The notes below the pieces were generated by a model that did not search any database, was not told the DNA's origin, and saw only the letters and a list, made by a program, of their open reading frames with translations. DNA of 64,000 bases from Palsa-504 sp963744575 (GTDB lineage: Bacteria; Actinomycetota; Actinomycetes; Streptosporangiales; Streptosporangiaceae), in contig CAVUUF010000004.1 in assembly GCA_963744575.1 (NCBI GenBank), positions 1 through 64,000 of the forward strand. The letters run 5' to 3'. The position numbers and the translations under genes are program-made. Positions 17,699 through 25,439 of this stretch are shown one piece after another (within the stretch, counting starts at the first letter, position 1; each line of letters begins with the position of its first letter).

Positions 17699-18993
17699 GA
17701 TGCGCTCCAAAGAACCGATGCCGCCGGGTCGAAGGGACAGCCGCCTTCCTTCTGGTGCTGCATGAACTCATCCCTGAAGTACTGGATGCCCGAGGTGATC
17801 GGGCTGGTCGCGCCGTCGCCCAGGGCGCAGAAGGCCCGGCCGAGGATGTTGTCGCAGATGTCCAGGAGCTTGTCCAGGTCTTCCTCGGTGCCCTGGCCGT
17901 GTTCCAGCCGCTCGAGCACCCGGACCATCCAGAACGTCCCCTCGCGGCACGGCGTGCACTTCCCGCACGATTCGTGTTCGTAGAACTCGGTCCAGCGGAG
18001 CACCGCGCGGACCACGCAGCTGGTCTCGTCGAAGATCTGCAGCGCCCGGGTGCCGAGCATGGACCCGGCCGCGGCGACCGACTCGAAGTCCAGCGGCACG
18101 TCGAGGTGCTCGTCGGTCAGCAGCGGCGTGGACGAGCCGCCCGGGGTCCAGAACTTCAGCCGGTGCCCGGCCCGGATCCCGCCGGACAAGTCGAGCAGCT
18201 CGCGCAGCGTGATGCCGAGCGGCGCCTCGTACTGGCCGGGGGTGGTGACGTGCCCGGACAGCGAGAAGATGCCGTAGCCCTTGGATTTCTCGGTGCCGAG
18301 CCCGGCGAACCAGTCCGCGCCGTTGGCCACGATCGTGGGCACGCTGGCGATGGACTCCACGTTGTTGATCACCGTCGGGCAGGCGTACAGGCCGGCCACG
18401 GCCGGGAACGGCGGCCGGAGCCTGGGCAGCCCGCGGTAGCCCTCGAGTGAGGTGAGCAGCGCCGATTCCTCGCCGCAGATGTAGGCGCCGGCCCCGGCGT
18501 GCACGATGACGTCCAGGTCGAACCCGGAGCCGAGGATGTCCGGGCCCAGGTATCCGGCCGCGTAGGCCTCGTCCACCGCGTGCCGCAGCCGCCGCACCAC
18601 GTGCAGCACCTCGCCGCGGACGTAGATGAACGCGTGCTTGGCCCGGATCGCGTACGCGGTGATGGCCACGCCCTCGATGAGCTCCTGCGGGTCGGCCATC
18701 ATCAGCGGGACGTCCTTGCAGGTGCCGGGCTCGGACTCGTCCGCGTTGACCACCAGGTAGTGCGGCTTGGCGTCACCCTGCGGCAGGAAGCTCCACTTCA
18801 CCCCGGTCGGGAAGCCGGCCCCGCCGCGGCCGCGCAGGTTCGCGTTCTTCAGCGTGGCGATGAGGTCGTCGGGATCGGCGGCCAGCGCCTTCGGCAGCGC
18901 CCGCCAGCCGCCGCCGCGCTTGTAGCCGTCCAGCGTGAAGGAGTCCGGCTGGTCCCAGCGCGCGGTGAGGACCGGGGTGAGCGTGTCGGTCAC
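17695..18993 (-). CDS. nuoF: NADH-quinone oxidoreductase subunit F
   Basis: 432 residues. It binds NADH and FMN and holds cluster N3. Seen are the glycine-rich GRGGAGFPTG nucleotide site, GAGAYICGEE and the [4Fe-4S] motif ESCGKCTPCREG near the C-terminus. Starts at GTG 18993, overlapping the nuoE stop (GTGA), with AGGAG five bases upstream. Confidence 0.96.
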   Translation of the reverse strand: MTDTLTPVLTARWDQPDSFTLDGYKRGGGWRALPKALAADPDDLIATLKNANLRGRGGAGFPTGVKWSFLPQGDAKPHYLVVNADESEPGTCKDVPLMMADPQELIEGVAITAYAIRAKHAFIYVRGEVLHVVRRLRHAVDEAYAAGYLGPDILGSGFDLDVIVHAGAGAYICGEESALLTSLEGYRGLPRLRPPFPAVAGLYACPTVINNVESIASVPTIVANGADWFAGLGTEKSKGYGIFSLSGHVTTPGQYEAPLGITLRELLDLSGGIRAGHRLKFWTPGGSSTPLLTDEHLDVPLDFESVAAAGSMLGTRALQIFDETSCVVRAVLRWTEFYEHESCGKCTPCREGTFWMVRVLERLEHGQGTEEDLDKLLDICDNILGRAFCALGDGATSPITSGIQYFRDEFMQHQKEGGCPFDPAASVLWSAS

Positions 18994-19781
18994 TGCGACT
19001 CCTTGCCTAGCGACGGGCCTGGCCGCGGATTGGCCGCGTCCGCCTGGGATACCCCGGACCCGGCGGGTCCTGAGCCGGCCGAGCCGCCCGTGCCCGCGTG
19101 CGCCTCCGCCGCCCCGGAGACCCCGGCGGGCTCGGGTGCTTTCCAGCCCCGCTCCTTCGCCAGCTCGAGGCCGACCAGGCTGGGCGGGCCCGCGGCCGGG
19201 CCGTCGGTGGCCTGGTCGTCGTTGAAGCCGGCCAGGATCCGGGACGCCTCGCGCCAGGTGCACAGCCGCCGCGGCCCCCGGGTCGGGCTGACCGGGCGGC
19301 CCTCCCGCAGGTCGTCGACGAGCTGGCGGGCCGAGGCGGGGGTCATGTTGTCGAAGAACTCCCAGTTCACCATCACGACCGGCGCGTAGTCACAGGCGGC
19401 GTTGCACTCGACGTGCTCCAGGATGACCTTGCCGTCCGGGGTGGTCTCGTCGTTGCCGACCCCGAGGTGCTCTTTCAGGTCGGCGAAGATCTGGTCGCCG
19501 CCCATGATCGCGCACAGCGTGTTGGTGCACACCCCGACGTGGTAGTCCCCGACCGGGCGGCGCTTGTACATGGTGTAGAAGCTCACCACCGCGGTGACTT
19601 CCGCCTCGCTCAGCCCGAACTTCTGCGCGCAGTACTCGATGCCGTCGGCGGAGACGTAACCCTCCTCGGACTGGACCAGGTGCAGCAGCGGAAGCAGCGC
19701 CGACCTCGGCTGCGGGTACTGGCTGATGATCTGCGCCGCGTCGGCGTCGAGCCGGGAGCGCACATCGTCGCTGAACGGCAT
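18990..19781 (-). CDS. nuoE: NADH-quinone oxidoreductase subunit E
   Basis: 263 residues. The thioredoxin-like [2Fe-2S] domain has ligand pairs CTNTLC and CNAAC. After about residue 190 there is a low-complexity Gly/Ala/Pro tail that is not needed for the fold. The ATG at 19781 shares one base with the nuoD stop (TAATG), so the two are coupled. Confidence 0.95.
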   Translation of the reverse strand: MPFSDDVRSRLDADAAQIISQYPQPRSALLPLLHLVQSEEGYVSADGIEYCAQKFGLSEAEVTAVVSFYTMYKRRPVGDYHVGVCTNTLCAIMGGDQIFADLKEHLGVGNDETTPDGKVILEHVECNAACDYAPVVMVNWEFFDNMTPASARQLVDDLREGRPVSPTRGPRRLCTWREASRILAGFNDDQATDGPAAGPPSLVGLELAKERGWKAPEPAGVSGAAEAHAGTGGSAGSGPAGSGVSQADAANPRPGPSLGKESQ

Positions 19782-21160
19782 TACCTGTCCACGCCTCCCA
19801 TCACCGGATCGATGCTCGCGATCGCCGGGATCAGGTCGGCCACCTGGCCGCCTTCGCACAGCGCGGCGACCGACTGCAGGTGGTTGAACGACGGGTCGCG
19901 CAGGTGGACCCGGTACGGCCTGGTCCCGCCGTCGCTCACCACGTGCGCGCCCAGTTCGCCGCGGGGCGACTCGATGGCCGCGTACGCCTGCCCGGCCGGT
20001 ACCCGGAACCCCTCGGTGATCAGCTTGAAGTGGTGGATGAGCGCCTCCATGGACTGGCCCATGATGTGCTTGATGTGCTCGGGCGACGGGCCGAGACCGT
20101 CCGGGCCGAGCGACAGCTGGGCCGGCCAGCCGATCTTGGCGTCCCGGATGATCACCGGGTCCTGGTCCGGGCCGGCCGAGCCGCGGGCGGCCAGCCGGTC
20201 GACGCACTGCCGGATGATCCGCAGCGACTGCTCGATCTCGTCCATCCTGATCAGGTACCGGCCGTACGCGTCGCACGTGTCGGTCACCGGCACGTCGAAC
20301 TCGTAGGTCTCGTAGCCGCAGTACGGCTGGGACTTGCGCAGGTCCCAGGGCAGCCCGGTGCACCTCAGCATCGGGCCGGTCACGCCGAGGGCCATGCAGC
20401 CCGCCAGGTCCAGGTAGGCGATGCCCTGGTTCCGGCCGATGAAGATCGGGTTGGCGTCGATCAGCGTGCGCAGCTGGTGCACCAGCGGCGGCGCGGTGTC
20501 CAGGAAGGCGCGGATCGCCTCGAGCGCGCCGGGCGGCAGGTCCTGCGCCACCCCGCCGGGCCTGACGAAGGCGTGGTTCATCCGCAGGCCGGTGATCAGC
20601 TCCAGCAGGTCGAGGCCGCGTTCCCGCAGCCGCGCGCCCTGCGTGTAGATCGTGGTCGCGCCCAGTTCCAGGCCCATCGGGGCGATCCCGCCCAGGTGCG
20701 AGGTGACCCGGTTGATCTCCATCATCAGCACCCGGATGATCTGGGCCCGCTCGGGGATCTTGTCCTCGATGCCGAGCAGCCGCTCCACCGCGAGGCAGTA
20801 GACGGACTCGTTGAAGATCGGCATCAGGTAGTCCGCCCGGGTGCAGAACGTGACGCCCTGCGTCCAGGTCCGGTACTCCATGTTCTTCTCGATGCCGGTG
20901 TGCAGGTAGCCGATGGCCGGCCGGACCTCGATGACGCTCTCGCCCTCCAGGGTCAGCACCAGCCGGAGCACCCCGTGGGTGGACGGGTGCTGCGGGCCCA
21001 TGTTGATGACGATCCGCTCGCCGCGCTGGAAGTCCTCCGACTGCAGGGCGGCGGAGACGATCTCGTCCCAGTCCTCGCCGGAGACGGTGTAGACGCGGCC
21101 CTCCGCGGCTTCGGCGTCGCCCGCTCCGGCCGCCGCGTGCGGCATCTGAGCCTGCGTCAT
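19781..21160 (-). CDS. nuoD: NADH-quinone oxidoreductase subunit D
   Basis: 459 residues, the 49-kDa subunit, which forms the quinone pocket with NuoB. Key pieces are MGPQHPSTHGVLR (with the conserved His), RPAIGYLHTGIEK, INRVTSHLGG, and DPSFNHLQ near the C-terminus. A 45-residue N-terminal extension precedes the core. Four-base overlap with nuoC. Confidence 0.96.
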   Translation of the reverse strand: MTQAQMPHAAAGAGDAEAAEGRVYTVSGEDWDEIVSAALQSEDFQRGERIVINMGPQHPSTHGVLRLVLTLEGESVIEVRPAIGYLHTGIEKNMEYRTWTQGVTFCTRADYLMPIFNESVYCLAVERLLGIEDKIPERAQIIRVLMMEINRVTSHLGGIAPMGLELGATTIYTQGARLRERGLDLLELITGLRMNHAFVRPGGVAQDLPPGALEAIRAFLDTAPPLVHQLRTLIDANPIFIGRNQGIAYLDLAGCMALGVTGPMLRCTGLPWDLRKSQPYCGYETYEFDVPVTDTCDAYGRYLIRMDEIEQSLRIIRQCVDRLAARGSAGPDQDPVIIRDAKIGWPAQLSLGPDGLGPSPEHIKHIMGQSMEALIHHFKLITEGFRVPAGQAYAAIESPRGELGAHVVSDGGTRPYRVHLRDPSFNHLQSVAALCEGGQVADLIPAIASIDPVMGGVDR

Positions 21161-21975
21161 GAGTAATGCCTCCGCTCGTCCGGAGCCGGGATCTTCGCGC
21201 CGCGGTACTCCACCGGGATGCCGCCGAGCGGGTAGTCCTTGCGCTGCGGGTGGCCCTTCCAGTCGTCCGGCATCTCGATCCTGGTCAGCCCGGGGTGGCC
21301 GTCGAAGATGAGGCCGAACAGGTCCCAGGTCTCCCGCTCGTGCCAGTTGTCCGCGGGGTACACGCCGACCAGCGACGGAATGTGCGGGTCGGCGTCCGGC
21401 GCGGTCACCTCCAGCCGCACCCGGCGGTTGTGCGTGATGGACAGCAGGTGGTACACCGCGTGCAGTTCACGCCCGGTGTCCTCCGGGTAGTGCACGCCGG
21501 ATACCCCGCTGCACAGCTCGAAGCGGAGCGCCGGGTCATCGCGGAACTTCGCCGCCACCTCGGGCAGGCGCTCCCGGCGGACGTAGAAGGTCAGCTCGCC
21601 CCGGTCGGCGACCACCTGCTCGATCGCGTCGGAGAAGCCGACCCCGGCGGCCTCCAGGGCGGTGCCGAGCGCGTCGGCCACCTCGTCGAAGTAGGAGCCG
21701 TACGGGCGGGGGGTGCCGATCAGCGGGGCGCGGCGCACCCGGAGCAGGCCGTAACCCGAGGTGTCCGGCGTGTCCTGCACGCCGAACATGCCGGTGCGGA
21801 TGACCGGCTCGGCCAGCCGCTCCTCGCCCATCCGCGCCGGGAGGTTACCGTCGTCCTCGGCGGCCGGGGTCACCGGGACGCGCGACGAGGCCTGGGCAGG
21901 CACCGACGCCTGCGGCGCCTGCGACCCGTGCGTCTCCTCGGATCCCGCCTTCGGGGTCTCGTCGGGTCCGCTCAC
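21157..21975 (-). CDS. nuoC: NADH-quinone oxidoreductase subunit C
   Basis: 272 residues. After about 60 disordered residues rich in Ser/Ala/Pro comes the 30-kDa subunit domain, ending in the signature RETWDLFGLIFDGHP and MPDDWKGHPQRKDYPLGG. NuoC docks beside NuoD. Start GTG 21975 overlaps the nuoB stop (GTGA). Confidence 0.95.
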   Translation of the reverse strand: MSGPDETPKAGSEETHGSQAPQASVPAQASSRVPVTPAAEDDGNLPARMGEERLAEPVIRTGMFGVQDTPDTSGYGLLRVRRAPLIGTPRPYGSYFDEVADALGTALEAAGVGFSDAIEQVVADRGELTFYVRRERLPEVAAKFRDDPALRFELCSGVSGVHYPEDTGRELHAVYHLLSITHNRRVRLEVTAPDADPHIPSLVGVYPADNWHERETWDLFGLIFDGHPGLTRIEMPDDWKGHPQRKDYPLGGIPVEYRGAKIPAPDERRHYS

Positions 21976-22532
21976 GGCTGGGACCCCTCGGCGGACGTCA
22001 GGTGCAGCGGCGGCCGGGCGAGCCGGGCCTGCTCCAGTTCGGTGATCTGGCGATCGCGGTCCTTGCCGAGCTTGGAGTTCATGATCTTGTCGTGCAGCTT
22101 GAGGATCGAGTCGAGCAGCATCTCCGGCCGCGGCGGGCAGCCGGGCAGGTAGATGTCCACCGGCACAACGTGGTCGACGCCCTGCACGATGGCGTAGTTG
22201 TTGAACATGCCGCCGCTGGAGGCGCAGACCCCCATGGAGATGACCCATTTGGGGTCGGACATCTGGTCGTAGATCTGCCTGAGCACCGGGGCCATCTTCT
22301 GGCTGACCCGGCCGGCCACGATCATCAGGTCCGCCTGGCGCGGGGTGTTGGAAGCCCGTTCCATGCCGAACCTGGCCAGGTCGTGCTTGGGCCCGCCGGT
22401 CTGGAACAGCTCGATGGCGCAGCAGGCCAGGCCGAAGGTGGCGGGCCACACCGAGCGCGCCCGCGCCCAGCCGGCCAGCTTCTCCACCGAGGTCAGCAGG
22501 ATCCCGCTCGGCAGCTTCTCTTCAACACCCAT
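21972..22532 (-). CDS. nuoB: NADH-quinone oxidoreductase subunit B
   Basis: 186 residues. It carries the terminal cluster N2. The adjacent cysteines are in FGLACCAIE, and the further ligands are in GVCASSGG and PGCPPRPE. ATG at 22532, three bases after the nuoA stop. Confidence 0.96.
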   Translation of the reverse strand: MGVEEKLPSGILLTSVEKLAGWARARSVWPATFGLACCAIELFQTGGPKHDLARFGMERASNTPRQADLMIVAGRVSQKMAPVLRQIYDQMSDPKWVISMGVCASSGGMFNNYAIVQGVDHVVPVDIYLPGCPPRPEMLLDSILKLHDKIMNSKLGKDRDRQITELEQARLARPPLHLTSAEGSQP

Positions 22533-22535
22533 GGC

Positions 22536-22895
22536 TCAATCCCATTCCAGGCCGCCGCGCCGCCAGACGTACACGTACGCGAGCAGCACGGTGATTACGA
22601 AGGTCACCATCTCGACCAGGCCGAAGGCGCCGAGCTTGTTGAAGGTGACCGCCCAGGGATACAGGAAGATGATCTCGATGTCGAACACGATGAACAGCAT
22701 CGCGGTCAGGTAGTACTTGACCGGGATCCTGCCCCCGTGCGGCGGCATCGGCGTCGGCTCGATGCCGCACTCATAGCTCTCCAGCTTGGCCCGGTTCCAC
22801 CGCTTCGGCCCCGCGATGGCGCCGAAGGTGATGGAGAAGGTGGCGAAACCGGCCGCGAGCACGGCCAGCACGAAGATCGGAACGTACAGCCTCAT
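22536..22895 (-). CDS. nuoA: NADH-quinone oxidoreductase subunit A
   Basis: 119 residues, three transmembrane helices, with the conserved YECGIEP loop and the acidic helix FVIFDIEIIFLYPWA (here MLFIVFDIEIIFLYPWA). ATG 22895 has GGAGG eight bases upstream. Only 65 bases separate it from menJ on the same strand. A possible -10, TAGGAT, occurs in that gap, so both readthrough from menJ and a local promoter are possible. Confidence 0.95.
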   Translation of the reverse strand: MRLYVPIFVLAVLAAGFATFSITFGAIAGPKRWNRAKLESYECGIEPTPMPPHGGRIPVKYYLTAMLFIVFDIEIIFLYPWAVTFNKLGAFGLVEMVTFVITVLLAYVYVWRRGGLEWD

Positions 22896-22960
22896 CGGTG
22901 TTTCCTCCCGCCACGGGCCGGATGCCAACCCCTTATCCTAGGGACTACCTGCATAGCTAC

Positions 22961-24280
22961 TCACTCAGGGTTAGGCGCGAGTCGGGACAGCCCGTTGACC
23001 AGCCGGTCCGTCGCGTCTCCGGACGGATCGGTCAGGTTCGCGAGCAGCTTGAGCGCGAACCGCATCAGGGCCGGCCGGGACATGCCGTGCCTGGTCGCGA
23101 AGCGCATCAGGCCGGGCTTGCCGATCAGCTTCACGAAGGTGCGGCCGAGCGTGTAGTAGCCGCCGTAGGCCTGGCCGAGCGCGTGCGGGTACCCGGCCAG
23201 CACGCGTTCGGTCTCCGCCCGCCGGGCCCGGGCCAGCGCCTGGACGATGGTGCGGGCCAGGATCTCGCCCGACTCCATGGCGTAGGCGATCCCCTCGCCG
23301 TTGAACGGGTTCACCAAGCCGCCGGCATCGCCGGCCAGTAGCAGGCCCTGGTGGTAGTGCGGGGTCCGGTTGAAGCCCATCGGCAGCGCCGCGCCACGCA
23401 CCGGCTGGGCCCGGTTCTCCTCGGTGAAACCCCACTCGGCCGGCATCCCGTCGAGCCACTTCCGCAGCAGGGCGTGGTAGTCGGTGTGGCCGAACGCGGC
23501 GCTGGTGTTCAGCAGGCCCAGGCCCACGTTGGACGTGCCGTCGCCCATGCCGAAGATCCAGCCGTACCCCGGCAGCAGCCGCTCGCCGTCCCACAGGTCC
23601 AGCCACGACTCCAGGTAGTCGTCGTCGTGCCGCGGGGACTTGTAGTAGGTCCGGACGGCCACGCCCAGCGGCCGGTCGTCCCGCTTGCGCAGCCCCATCG
23701 TGACGGAAAGCCGCGAGGAGTTCCCGTCCGCCGCGACCACGACCCGGGAGTGATAGGTCCGCTCGGCATCCGCACCCGTCGCGCGCGCCGTCACCCCGCT
23801 GATCCGGCCGGTGCGCTCGTCCCGCACCGGACCGGTCACGGTGACGCCCTCGACCAGCCGCGCGCCGGCCTGCTGCGCCCGCCGCGCCAGCTCGGTGTCC
23901 AGGTCGTGCCGGGTCCGGACCAGCCCGTAACCGGGATAGCTGGCCAGCTCGGGCCACGCCAGCTCCAGCCGCTGGCCCGCGCCGATGACGCGCAGCCCCT
24001 TGTTGCGCACCCAGCCGTCCTGCTCGCTGACGCTGATGCCCATGGCGACGAGGGTCTTGACCGCGCGCGGGGTCAGCCCGTCGCCGCAGACCTTCTCCCG
24101 CGGGAACCTGGACTTCTCAAGCAGCAGCACGTCGAGCCCGGACTGTGCCAGGTAGAAGGCGGTGGTGGCGCCGGCGGGCCCGGCGCCGACCACGATCACG
24201 TCGGCGTCGCCTGCGGCCGGCCGCCGGGCAGCGCCGGGCGCGGCGGCCGGATGGGTTTCGGGGGGAGCGTGCTCGGTCAC
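22961..24280 (-). CDS. menJ: geranylgeranyl reductase family flavoprotein, probable menaquinone reductase MenJ
   Basis: 439 residues. FAD-binding VVGAGPAGATTAF is at about residue 30, followed by LLLEKSRFPREKVCGDGL (the GGR-family CGDG motif) and GDAGGLVNPFNGEGIAYAM, the second FAD motif. In mycobacteria the homologue saturates one isoprene unit of menaquinone. Its place between menG and nuo supports that role over archaeal-type lipid reduction. GTG 24280 has AGGA nine bases before it; a GTG at 24316 would put the Rex-type palindrome inside the gene. Downstream of menG, upstream of nuoA. Confidence 0.85.
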   Translation of the reverse strand: MTEHAPPETHPAAAPGAARRPAAGDADVIVVGAGPAGATTAFYLAQSGLDVLLLEKSRFPREKVCGDGLTPRAVKTLVAMGISVSEQDGWVRNKGLRVIGAGQRLELAWPELASYPGYGLVRTRHDLDTELARRAQQAGARLVEGVTVTGPVRDERTGRISGVTARATGADAERTYHSRVVVAADGNSSRLSVTMGLRKRDDRPLGVAVRTYYKSPRHDDDYLESWLDLWDGERLLPGYGWIFGMGDGTSNVGLGLLNTSAAFGHTDYHALLRKWLDGMPAEWGFTEENRAQPVRGAALPMGFNRTPHYHQGLLLAGDAGGLVNPFNGEGIAYAMESGEILARTIVQALARARRAETERVLAGYPHALGQAYGGYYTLGRTFVKLIGKPGLMRFATRHGMSRPALMRFALKLLANLTDPSGDATDRLVNGLSRLAPNPE

Positions 24281-24300
24281 TTGATCAGATCCTGGTGCTC

Positions 24301-24318
24301 TTGTGAACCGCTTCACAA
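24301..24318. promoter_or_regulatory. Rex-type operator (redox-sensing repressor site)
   Basis: TTGTGAACCGCTTCACAA is a perfect inverted repeat of seven-base arms with a four-base centre. This is the consensus recognised by Rex, the NADH/NAD+-sensing repressor (TTGTGAAnnnnTTCACAA). It lies just downstream of a TAAAAT -10 element and 20 bases before the menJ start, a classic repressor position. Downstream on the same strand are menJ and nuoA-N. The rex gene is not in this window. Confidence 0.8.
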
Positions 24319-24331
24319 ATTCTTTGCCATC

Positions 24332-24337
24332 ATTTTA
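24332..24337 (-). promoter_or_regulatory. putative -10 element of the menJ promoter
   Basis: On the minus strand this reads TAAAAT, close to the sigma-A consensus, in an AT-richer patch. Transcription would start about 7 bases on, at the edge of the Rex-type palindrome. No convincing -35 is visible, as is common in actinobacteria. Confidence 0.4.
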
Positions 24338-24355
24338 GACCTAGCCGGTCGCGGC

Positions 24356-24425
24356 TTGGTGCCGGGGCCAGCCTGGGCCGCCGGGGGCGGCTTTGGTGCC
24401 GGGGCCAGCCTGGCCCGCCGGGCGG
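24356..24425. repeat. two-copy 37-base tandem repeat between menG and menJ
   Basis: TTGGTGCCGGGGCCAGCCTG occurs at 24356 and again at 24393. Both copies continue with a near-identical GCCGCCGGG run, at a 37-base period. It is non-coding, downstream of menG. It may be a simple duplication. Confidence 0.6.
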
Positions 24426-24454
24426 CTCGGCGGCCGGGCGGCCCGCCTCCGGGT

Positions 24455-25372
24455 TCAGCCGCGCCTGGCGACGTGCACGGCCGCCACGCCCAGGGTCAGG
24501 TCGCGCCAGCGCACCGCCGACCAGCCGGCCGCCTCGATCACGCGGGCCAGCCCGCGCTGGTCCGGCCAGTCCACGATCGACTCGGCCAGGTACTCGTAGG
24601 CTTCCGGGCTGCGAGCCGTCCGCCGGGCGATCGCGGGCAGGACCTTGATCAGGTAACGCCGGTAAAGCATATCGACCGGGGCCATCGTGATCGCGGAGAA
24701 CTCGCACACCACGAGCCGGCCGCCCGGCCGGGTCACCCGGCGCATCTCGGCCAGGGCCGCGCCCGGGTCGGCCACGTTGCGCAGCCCGAACGAGATCGTC
24801 ACCACGTCGAACGCCTCGTCGCGGAACGGCAGCCGCAGCGCGTCTCCGGCCACGAAGCTCAGTTGCCCAGGGGGGGCGACCCTACTGGCCCCCGGGGGGA
24901 TTCCATCCCCCCGATCCCCCCTGGCGGAACCCCCCGCATGCCCGCTCTGGTCTCCCGCCGTAGTATCGCGCGGCTGGGGCGCTCTGCTTTCTACCCCGGA
25001 CCCACCCTGGGCCCCCCGCCGGCCGCGCGATGACCGCGCGCGGCCGGCGCGGAGCATGCCGAGGGAGAAGTCGCAGGCCACGCAGTCCGCCCCGGTGGCG
25101 GTGAAGGTCCGCGAGGAGGTTCCGGTACCCGCGGCCAGGTCGAGCACCCGGTCCCCGGGCCTGGCGCCGGCGATCCGGGCCACGGCCCGCCGCCACAGCC
25201 TGACCTGCCCGCCGGAGAGGATGTCGTTCAGCAGGTCGTAGCGCCCGGCGATGGCGTCGAACATCGCCGCGACGTCACCGGGGCGCTTGTCAAGGCCGGC
25301 CCGGTTTTTCTGGCTCGCTCCCGAGGCCACATCCCTCTCCCCGTCCACTGACGCCTCCGTTGCGTCGCTCAT
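24455..25372 (-). CDS. menG: demethylmenaquinone methyltransferase
   Basis: About 305 residues; C-methylates demethylmenaquinone with SAM. UbiE/MenG motifs are FDAIAGRYDLLN, VLDLAAGTGT (SAM site), GDALRLPFRDEAFD and SFGLRNVAD. Between LGMLRAGRAR and LSFVAGDA the family normally has only a short link. Here about 57 Gly/Arg/Pro-rich residues (about 114-170) are inserted; the insert DNA contains G-run/C-run palindromes. ATG 25372 is chosen for GAGGAG seven bases before it; ATG 25420 would add 16 residues. Confidence 0.88.
   Translation of the reverse strand: MSDATEASVDGERDVASGASQKNRAGLDKRPGDVAAMFDAIAGRYDLLNDILSGGQVRLWRRAVARIAGARPGDRVLDLAAGTGTSSRTFTATGADCVACDFSLGMLRAGRARSSRGRRGAQGGSGVESRAPQPRDTTAGDQSGHAGGSARGDRGDGIPPGASRVAPPGQLSFVAGDALRLPFRDEAFDVVTISFGLRNVADPGAALAEMRRVTRPGGRLVVCEFSAITMAPVDMLYRRYLIKVLPAIARRTARSPEAYEYLAESIVDWPDQRGLARVIEAAGWSAVRWRDLTLGVAAVHVARRG
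24863..25033. repeat. in-frame insert with G-run/C-run palindromes in menG
   Basis: About 170 bases absent from typical menG genes, judged by the protein alignment pattern. The left third holds alternating G and C runs, including GGGGGGATTCCATCCCCCC, like the cores in nuoM, cysN and ispE. The rest is GC-rich and carries no recognisable domain. The frame stays open, and conserved motifs continue on both sides. Confidence 0.6.
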
Positions 25373-25439
25373 TCCTCGCTCCTCGGCCGGGGAAGCGCCG
25401 CGCCCCGTTGGCTCGCTCATGGGGCCACCCTATGCTCCG

